Below are positions 57,125 to 64,000 of a stretch of DNA of 64,000 nt, piece after piece (the stretch's first letter is position 1; each line of letters begins with the position of its first letter). Below the pieces are notes generated by a model that was given only the letters and a program-made list of their open reading frames with translations, had not been told where the DNA came from and searched no databases. The position numbers and the translations under genes are program-made. Origin of the DNA: Saccharum officinarum (taxonomy: Eukaryota > Streptophyta > Magnoliopsida > Poales > Poaceae); NCBI GenBank assembly GCA_020631735.1, contig CM036225.1, forward strand, positions 68,994,662 to 69,058,661, read 5' to 3'.

Positions 57125-57405
57125 GTGTTAACCCATCTCAGCAAGAGCATGTTTAGCACGGCTCCTCTTCTAGGTGAAGGTAGAGCCGAAGGATGGGAGG
57201 AAGGAGCCAGAAATTTGCAGCTCCTCCTTCACACACAAAAATCGGTTCCGACTTCTCTTCCATCCATGAAAAAACAGCTCCTCCACCTGGGGTGTTTGGT
57301 ACGGCGCCTCTGCCAAAGTTGCTGCCGGAGCTCAAGTTGAAGCCTTGCCAAAGTTGTTGCCGGAAGCCCGGAGGTCGAGTCGAAGCCATGCCAAACTGGC
57401 CTTAA
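57125..57405. mobile_element. MITE-like element
   Basis: Starts near GCAAGAGCATGTTTAGCACG and ends near CATGCCAAACTGGCC. It contains CCAAAGTTG.TGCCGGA direct repeats and AGCTCCTCC repeats. Class uncertain. Confidence 0.4.
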
Positions 57406-57545
57406 ATTTTTGTTGTTTCTATCTCAACATCTCTGATTTTACGTCAATTGTTATTATCACATCAACCTTGCACGCAACACGCAAGTTTTTATTATTCATC
57501 TAATTGAACCACATAAATCTCATAGCAACCCATGGAAATTCTTTA

Positions 57546-57957
57546 CTTTCTTTATTTCAAATTGTAAGTCGTTCTAACTTTTCAAAGCACATACTCCGTC
57601 CGTCCTTAAAATCCTGAATAAATCAATTCCTAGAATCCGTACAAGTCAAACTATTTTAAGTTTGACTAACTTTGTATGAAAGAGTAACAACATTTATGCC
57701 ATAAAATAAGCATATTATGAAAGTATAATTTATGGTATAACTAATGATACTAATTAGATGTCATGAATCTGGACAGGTTTTTCTAGAAGTTCAGTCAAAG
57801 TTTTAAAAGTTTGACTTAGACAACTCTAGAAATCTTTTTATTCAGAGACAGAGAGAGTAGCTTTTGCTACACACCTGGATACTATTATGTCTAGATACAT
57901 ATTAAAAACTATATATCTATAAAGGCCAGAACGACTTGCAATTTGGAATGAAAAGAG
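57546..57957. mobile_element. Outer MITE of a nested pair (Stowaway-like)
   Basis: The left end CTTTCTTTATTTCAAATTGT with AAGTCGTTCT matches the complement of the right end AGAACGACTTGCAATTTGG with AATGAAAAGAG. TA lies at both edges (57544-57545, 57958-57959). The element is split by the inner MITE. Confidence 0.8.
57594..57857. mobile_element. Inner Stowaway MITE inserted into the outer one
   Basis: It starts CTCCGTCCGTCC and ends in GAGAGAG with TA on both sides (57592-57593, 57858-57859). The AT-rich interior has AGTTTGACTAACTTTG and CATAAAATAAGCATATT, as in other copies. Confidence 0.8.
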
Positions 57958-57985
57958 TAACTATAATAAGATACCAATAAGCATA

Positions 57986-60240
57986 TTATATTCTCAATTC
58001 AAAGGTGATGGAGAGGGGGCTTCTCACGGTGTGCTTGTGAGATACCCATAGGAGCGCTCCCTGCACCACCTCTGCTGTACCACTTTGTCCGTGCCACACG
58101 GACAGAGTGAAGCTCTGCTCCTGGTTGGCCTGCGTGAACTGCAGTGAGCTTGGCATGACGTTCACTTGCACGACCCCCGACGGCAAGCTGATGGTGGGGT
58201 AGTACACCACCGGAGCCTCCCCGACATTCTTCGCCGTGCGTCTAACCACCACCGGGCCAGCCGTAGAATTCCACGCCGGCGGCACCGTGATCGAGATGGA
58301 CGGATAATTCAGACCGTGGTCTGGGATCACCGTCACGGCCGAGCAGTCCACGGCGCGCCGCGCGATCACGGACACGTCTCGGCTCGCGTAGACACTGCAG
58401 AGAAAGCTGACGTAGTCGGTGGGGGCGATGTCGTAGATCAGGCCGGGGTCGACGGCCTTGACCGGATTGACGTGGCCGGCGCCCGTCGAGTAGAAGTCGG
58501 CCGGGAGATGTTGCTCGTTTAGTATCGGGTTCCCGGAGAGGTCGATGGGTTCGGCGGTTGTCACGATAGCAGACCTGATCGCCGCCGGTGACCAGTCCGG
58601 GTGCTTGCTCTTGATCAGCGCCGCGACGCCACCGAGGTGCGGAGTTGACATGGACGTCCCAGATGCAAAGTTGAAGGTCGGTACGGGATTCACCGGAGAC
58701 GACGACGGAGAGCCGACCTGGAACGGCCATGCTGCGAGTATGCTCACGCCGGGGCCCGTGATGTCTGGTTTCAAAATGCCGGGATTGTAGAGGCTGGGCC
58801 CGCGTGAGGAGAAGAAAGCCATAGCTGGGGCCGGCGACGTGCCGAGAACCGTGCCCCGAAAGAAGATCTGCGCCGTCGGGTTCGCCGTGGAGTTGATGTA
58901 CTTCTTGATGGCGACTCCAGCGGCGTAGCTTACATGCGAAGCCGGGAGGACGTGGGCGTCGGCGAGTGTGTTGTAACCTTCGGTGAACGCGTTGGCCATG
59001 ATCATGCCGACGCCTCCAGCTCGTTTCACCTCGGCACCTTTGTCAACCCTCCTGACGCCATTGCCTTGGTCACAGAGCACGATCTTGCCCTTGACGTCGA
59101 AGCCGTTCAGCGAGCCGTTGCCGCAGAACTGCGCGTCGGCTGTCGAGCTGGCTCCGGCGTAGACCAACGGGTACAAGACGGCCGCCGAGATTTCTGGCTG
59201 GTACACCGACTCTCCGTCAAACGAGAGGCCGTTACCGAGACGCACCTGGGCACCGATCAAACGGTCCACAGTGCTCGCCGCGACGGTGAGCATCCACGGC
59301 GCGTCGTTGGACAACGTGCTGCCATTTGGACCGTTGTTGCCGGCTCCAATGCTGACGAAGACACCCTTCTCAACGGCGCCAAACGTGCCAATGGCGAGGC
59401 TGTTTTGATAGTACGGCATGGCCGGCCTGATGGCGAGGGATATGGTGAGGACGTCACAGCCATCGGCCACGGCCGCGTCGATGCCGGCAAGCATGTCGGC
59501 CTCGGTGCACTCGTCACCGCACACCTTGTACATAGCGACGTGAGCGCGGGGAGCTATCCCTGACGCGGTGCCGCGGCCCTGGCCGAGCACCTGAGCTCCC
59601 TGCACGACCGCCCCCGCCGCTATGCTCGACGTGTGCGTGCCGTGGCCGTTCTCGTCGAGCGGTGACGGGTTGGACTCGAAAGACCGTGCGCCTATGAGCT
59701 TGTTGTTGCACGACGAGCCGTTGAAGTCGCAGCGCCCTTTCCACCTTGCTGGTGGCGGTGGAATGCCGTCGCCGTTGTACGACGGGTGGTAGGGAAAGAT
59801 GCCGGTGTCGATCACGCCGATGATGACGCCGTCGCCGAACCCTGAAGCACTGTGGTTCCCGGGGCTCACGCCCTCCTGTGGCACGTCCAGCCCGAGGAAC
59901 CGAGGTGTGTGCGTCGTCAGCAGCTCACAGACCTCGTTCGGCTGCGCCGCGAGGAAGCCTGGCGTGACGGACAGCGCGTCGAGCTCCCGCTGCGTGAGCC
60001 GCTGGCGACGTGGTGGTAGGCGTGGACAAGCCGGCCGTCCTCCGGGAGGAACGACCTGTACCACGCCGTCCGGTCGTCTGGCGTGGCGAACACGTGCTCC
60101 TCCTGCGCCTTTACGTGGACGATGAACGTGCGAAGCTCGTCATCGCCGGTTGCCAACTCCTCCTTGGCCCCAACGAGTGAAGTAGCAAGGAGAACACAGG
60201 GAATAAGAATGCCGAGCAAGGATAGCTTAAAGCTTTCCAT
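57986..60240 (-). pseudogene. Subtilisin-like protease paralogue broken by a 13-bp deletion
   Basis: The frame starts at ATG 60240 with a signal peptide (LSLLGILIPCVLLATSLVGA) and the same I9 propeptide start as the intact gene, up to YHHVASG. At 60000/60001 thirteen bases present in the intact copy are missing, between AGCC direct repeats, so the reading frame shifts and the upstream frame stops at 59917. Downstream the original frame stays open to 57986 for about 670 codons and keeps all catalytic motifs (GVIDTG, NGHGTH, GAGNNGPN, SGTSMSTPH), the PA insert and the Fn3-like end. An ORF can start at 60064, but it lacks the signal peptide and its first residues are out of the family frame. One event thus explains the loss, and it looks recent. 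A sequencing error is the alternative. Confidence 0.85.
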
Positions 60241-60300
60241 TGCTGCCGACTTGCTCTGAGGTAGTTTGCGCGAGCATCCATGGTCCATGGCGTCCTTTAG

Positions 60301-60308
60301 TTTTATAC
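60301..60308 (-). promoter_or_regulatory. TATA box of the broken subtilase
   Basis: The minus strand reads GTATAAAA about 60 bases before the ATG. It is conserved with the intact paralogue's promoter. Confidence 0.65.
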
Positions 60309-61209
60309 AAGATCAAACGTGCGTGTATTCGCTCATTGTTAGAGGTGGCGTCAGGCTTTTCGGTCACTGTTCGTGTTTGCAAATTGACTACGAGGCCGGC
60401 GATTTTGTTGTGTGGCAGTGGCAAAGAGAGCACTTGGAGCCGTGCCACCGATTGTGGGAGATGTTCCCAAGGACGGCAAGACTGAGTCTACGATACTACG
60501 GAGACTTACCAGGACGACAACAAGAAAGATCTAGGGGAGCATATGGTGCTTCGACTACGCATCAACGTTTTCCTCCGATGCGATATAGAAGAGGTTCTAC
60601 AAACAATTCATATATTTTGACGTACACTATCATCAAAAAATATATAAAAGGTGACAGATTGACGTCCTATTGTTTCTATGCAAATTACTAGTTCAAAGTG
60701 AATTTTCCTATTGTTAATATTATTGTGACTGTGCTTTGTTTTTTTTCCCTTTGGAATGGCTTAGCCAAGTTTGCATCAGCTTTGTCACCCATTTTTACAT
60801 TCCAAATATTCGGCAAGCCCTTATAGGCTCTAGTCAATATCCTTTATTTGCACCTGTTTCCAGTCCTATACTCAAATGTGACTGTCGAAATCTTCACCGC
60901 AATTTTACCTAGGCAAATTCTATGGCTCAAATAGGTTTTATATATAGCCATGTTTTTTTTACAAAAAGACATCACCTTATTTTAAGATGAAACAAAATTA
61001 CGTGTCACCGAGTAAACACGCGAGAAGAAATATGTGCTCTTTAACTTGATACATAACCAACTGCTACAGATTCAGCTATCACTATCGTGTTTATAACCGA
61101 CAATGATAAGTGGCTGTCACTACCGGCTGTTAGTTAAAAGCAGCAACGATATTATACTATCGTTGGTGGTTGTTAGCTAAAACCTAGATACCAAACACAC
61201 AACTATGTA
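60309..61209. other. Duplicated promoter side and intergenic sequence
   Basis: Similarity to the intact subtilase's upstream region fades near 60540. The rest is AT-rich, with no gene and no clear repeat end. Confidence 0.45.
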
Positions 61210-61710
61210 GCTATTTTTATCAAGTAGATGCTTTCTAATTTTCAGTCTTGTGCTGAAGCAGCAAAGAGAATCAAATTAGTCCCACTGAAAAAGTACTGCT
61301 GATCTCCAATTGCACTGAGAAGGCCAATTCATACTGCTCTTGTGAGTGCTAGCAACTCTGAGTGAATCAGTAAATATCATCTCTCCCTGGCCAAAGGGCA
61401 AAGGCAGATAAATAAATAAATGAACAGAGGCACTACCATTTCATTATTTCACTACCTATTGTTAGTACAAAGCTTTATCATGTAGATGCTTTCTAATTTC
61501 AGTCTTGTGTTGAAGTAGCAAGGAGAATCAAATAGCCCTACTGAAAAAGTGCCGCCGATCTCCAATTGCACTAAGCAGGTCAATTCAAATTGCTCTTATG
61601 AGTGCTAGCAACTTTGACTGAGTTGACCAAATAAAGTGCAAAGCCAGATAAATAAATAACAGAACAAAGCCACTACTATTTCATTATTTCACTAGACCTA
61701 TTGTTCCATC
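61210..61710. repeat. Tandem duplication of about 255 bases
   Basis: Two diverged copies start with GTAGATGCTTTCTAAT (about 61225 and 61477). They share TGAAAAAGT, CGATCTCCAATTGCACT, GAGTGCTAGCAACT and CAGATAAATAAATAA, and end in ATTTCATTATTTCACTA followed by CCTATTGTT. No ORF of note. Confidence 0.85.
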
Positions 61711-61904
61711 CTCAATATGAAGTTCCATGTAGCGTCAATATTTGATAACAAGTACTAGGCAACCACATAATTTTTTGAGAGAGAATCAATGATTGCACGA
61801 ACCACTGACATAACTCGTATGGCCATATGGTTCACATAAATATTTTCAATGAACTTGAATTAACACGTAATCATAGTCCCATACCTTGCAAAGTTAAGGC
61901 CTAA

Positions 61905-62260
61905 AGGTTTGAAAGATCTAGGCTCTTGTTTGGGTTTTGGTAATTAATTACAACACTTGTGGACTAACTTTTGTATTTGAGTGTGTGAAGGAAAGTTGGT
62001 TTTGTTCACAAGATGAGATGGATACTGACATGGATTTGACTGTTAACATGTTGGAAAGCTCAAATCAAACATAGCAAGAAAGTGAAGACCAAAGCAAGGT
62101 TTGACTAGGATGGACCATGTGCAATGCAATGGTGAAGGGCAAGCTAGAGATTCGGGACATGACGGACCGTTGAGGCGGTGAAGTGTGAGTAGAGGACTTG
62201 GCTCCAATGGATCGATGCAATGGTGAAGGGCATGTCAAGAGGCTTTGGAGTGACAGACCG
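61905..62260 (+). mobile_element. LTR fragment of the same general type as 1-1790, interrupted by a gypsy insertion
   Basis: TTTGGGTTTTGGTAATTAAT, ACAACACTTGTGGACTAAC and GAGTGTGTGAAGGAAAG resemble the start of the minus-strand LTR at 1790. Similarity stops at 62260, where the Ty3/gypsy LTR begins. Confidence 0.5.
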
Positions 62261-62767
62261 TGTGGGGGTATAAACCCCTATACCCTTACGGCTAGATATG
62301 GGCAGGCCCAGACCAGACGATCCGGCCCATTACATGACGACGCGCGATATAGGTCATCGGGATGGAGTCTTGCACAAGGCATCAAACTAGACTTGGGAAT
62401 CAAGCAAGGTCTTGGTCGGTTAGATTAGGAATCCTTATCCGGCTCTATATGGCAATTGTAACCGGCTAAGATTAGTTTCCAGATCTGTAACCCTACCTCC
62501 CGGACTATATAAGGAGGGCAGGGGACCCCCCTCGAAAAAACATCGCAACATACTCTAGGGCAATCTAGCTTGTAATACGTTGTTCAAAACAACAATAACA
62601 AAGCAGAGCAGGACGTAAGGTATTACGCCCACACGGCGGCCTAAACCTGGGTAAACCCGCGTGTTGTTCTGCATCACCATCTCGTTCGTGGCTTGCACAC
62701 CTGTCTGCCGACAATCTACTACCTTAGGCATATCCCTCGGTAGACTGCCGACCAGGTTTTGTCGATA
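62261..62767 (+). mobile_element. 5' LTR of a Ty3/gypsy retrotransposon
   Basis: The LTR starts TGTGGGGGTATAAACCCC and ends at GTTTTGTCGATA just before the primer-binding site, 507 bases. The last dinucleotide is TA instead of the usual CA. It has a TATA box (62505-62514) and a GGTAAACCC..GTGTTGTTCT region typical of grass gypsy LTRs. The 3' LTR is outside the window. Confidence 0.75.
62505..62514 (+). promoter_or_regulatory. TATA box of the gypsy LTR
   Basis: CTATATAAGG lies about 260 bases before the LTR end, followed by GAGGGCAGGGGACC, a usual arrangement for a plant LTR promoter. Confidence 0.7.
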
Positions 62768-62768
62768 G

Positions 62769-62787
62769 TGGCGCGCCAGGTAGGGGG
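62769..62787 (+). other. Primer-binding site of the gypsy element
   Basis: TGGCGCGCCAGGTAGGGGG follows the LTR end by one base, the position and form used by Tat/RIRE2-type grass gypsy elements. I did not assign the primer tRNA. Confidence 0.65.
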
Positions 62788-62815
62788 CGTGTGTACTGCT
62801 TTTTAGGCGTGCGAG

Positions 62816-64000
62816 ATGGTCATCTTCCCCGACTCCATGGCCACGGCGGCAGGCCTCATGTTCACGATCGGCCAGATCACCTAGACCACCGGCTCCAATG
62901 ACTTTGTCATCGCAGCCGTGGAGGAGGTGCAGATCCGATCTGCATCAACAACTTCCCTGACACCAGCGTCGACTATGACTACGCTGGCTCCGGCTTCGCT
63001 TGCACCAGCGCTCTCATCTACCACGCCGGCAACTCATCGACTCCTTCCTCGCTACCAGGGGAGGAAACTCGACTCCACTGATTTGATCGACTCCATCGAC
63101 CAGCTCGATGGAAAACTCTCGCTTACCCTGTCCCTGGTCGATTCGCTCCAAGAGCAGTTTACCAGACAAAACTCGAACGACTACAACAGATCTACTCAAC
63201 CCGCTCGAGCCACCTGTTTTCAACGGTTGGGTATAGATCTAGTTGTCACTTCAACTCCTGAAGGACGCTCCGCTCGGCCTCGACCTCGACAACTCAACTT
63301 CGTTAATATGGTGGGCTCTGATCAAGTTTCAATTCATACCACTCAAACAGATAGCCGTTCGAGCCCCGGATCGAGCACGGCATCCGATGAAAATACTCAA
63401 ACCATGGTATTACACCATGTGAGTAGCAGTGATGAAGGGATGCTACATCCCCTAGGCTTTCCCCGAATCCTGGCTTTCCCTCCAAGGCGTGGCGCCATGA
63501 TAAACGTGGTTAGCCAAGATGAAGACCCACCTACCGGGGGCGAGACCGATCAACAGCGACGAGAGCGACAACAGCGCAATGCTGACCGAGCTCAATGTCG
63601 CATAGATGAAGACGCACGTCTAGCGCAATAGCAAGTAGACTGTGACCAGCAAGAGGCTGACGCTGCAGCTAGGCATAACCAGTTGCAAGGGCGCAACCTT
63701 AATGATGCTTTTGACATGGTGGGGAACAGACCAGTATTCAAAACCCCAAGTGCCAACGTGGCTGTTGCCATTGAGAGCCTGAAGCGGTTACCAGATACCC
63801 CAGAAATCCAAAACATCTGGGAGGATCTGCAGGCTTATCTCTAGGCGGCTATGGTTTAGACCAATGAACGTGCCGCAGGCCCATCGGCGTCTGGCGCGAC
63901 TAGCCGGAGCCGCCAGCACTCCAGTCGACCATTCAGGTCTGGCCAACGTGGCTTACGAGCACCCGCCGGCCCAGACCGCCATGTAGGCAACGACGATCAC
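62816..64000 (+). pseudogene. Decayed gypsy gag frame, cut by the window edge
   Basis: One frame opens at ATG 62816 and runs to the window end. It is interrupted by TAG at 62882-62884, 63629-63631, 63842-63844 and 63857-63859, with no in-frame TAA or TGA. The protein is Ser/Thr/Arg/Gln-rich with a glutamine- and arginine-rich stretch (QQRRERQQRNADRAQCR), as expected for the N-terminal gag region of Tat-lineage elements. No capsid, zinc knuckle or pol motif is reached before the window ends. Confidence 0.7.

Noticed and set aside
57986..60064. Treating the second subtilase as an intact 692-residue gene starting at 60064
   Set aside because: That start lies in a frame that joins the family frame only after the deletion. 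It lacks the signal peptide and part of the propeptide seen in the adjoining frame.
1..64000. CRISPR arrays, bacterial operons, organelle DNA insertions
   Set aside because: No regularly spaced short repeats with unique spacers, no bacterial gene order, and no plastid or mitochondrial gene sequence was seen.

Overview
The window is nuclear DNA from a grass (Poaceae; probably an Andropogoneae panicoid such as sorghum, sugarcane or Miscanthus, although the species cannot be fixed from sequence alone). The evidence is spliced genes with GT-AG introns, GC-rich first exons, chloroplast-type and IDD-type plant proteins, and a dense load of grass-type mobile DNA: Ty1/copia, Ty3/gypsy, LINE, SINE, hAT, CACTA, Helitron and many Stowaway and other MITEs. 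I see no bacterial or organellar block.

Layout. 1-1790 is a truncated long terminal repeat on the minus strand. 3201-15622 is a plus-strand, six-exon gene for a PEP mutase/isocitrate lyase superfamily enzyme. Its introns carry a probable Helitron end, a LINE fragment and, in the last intron, a complete antisense 5.76 kb copia element with matching 5-bp target duplications. 17683-20241 is a minus-strand, five-exon gene for a small chloroplast-targeted DUF493 protein, convergent with the first gene. 20.5-30 kb is gene-poor repeat DNA that includes a complete non-autonomous hAT element with an 8-bp target duplication. 30422-31024 is a single-exon gene for a 200-residue protein. It resembles the C-terminal part of IDD14/15/16 (SHOOT GRAVITROPISM 5/LPA1-type) factors but has no zinc-finger domain and carries EAR-like repression motifs. 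32-45 kb is a MITE, SINE and fold-back field with an orphan first exon of an epoxide hydrolase.

45560-47812 is an intact single-exon subtilisin-like protease. Its paralogue at 57986-60240 lies in the same orientation about 10 kb away and is broken by a 13-bp deletion near the start. Between them sit a well-delimited Helitron (48960-52874) that appears to carry gene pieces, an LTR-like block and a CACTA terminus. The window ends inside a Ty3/gypsy element (LTR 62261-62767, then a decayed gag) nested in an older LTR.

The host genes do not form one pathway. They are a metabolic enzyme, a plastid protein of unknown function, a probable transcriptional regulator and an extracellular protease pair. 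The most interesting signals are the zinc-finger-less IDD-like protein as a possible natural dominant-negative regulator; the fact that every in-frame stop in the two readable retrotransposon frames is TAG, as expected if CHG-methylation decay is killing them; the Helitron with captured exons; and the recent one-event loss of the second subtilase. All splice models and family calls were made by reading and were not checked against a database.
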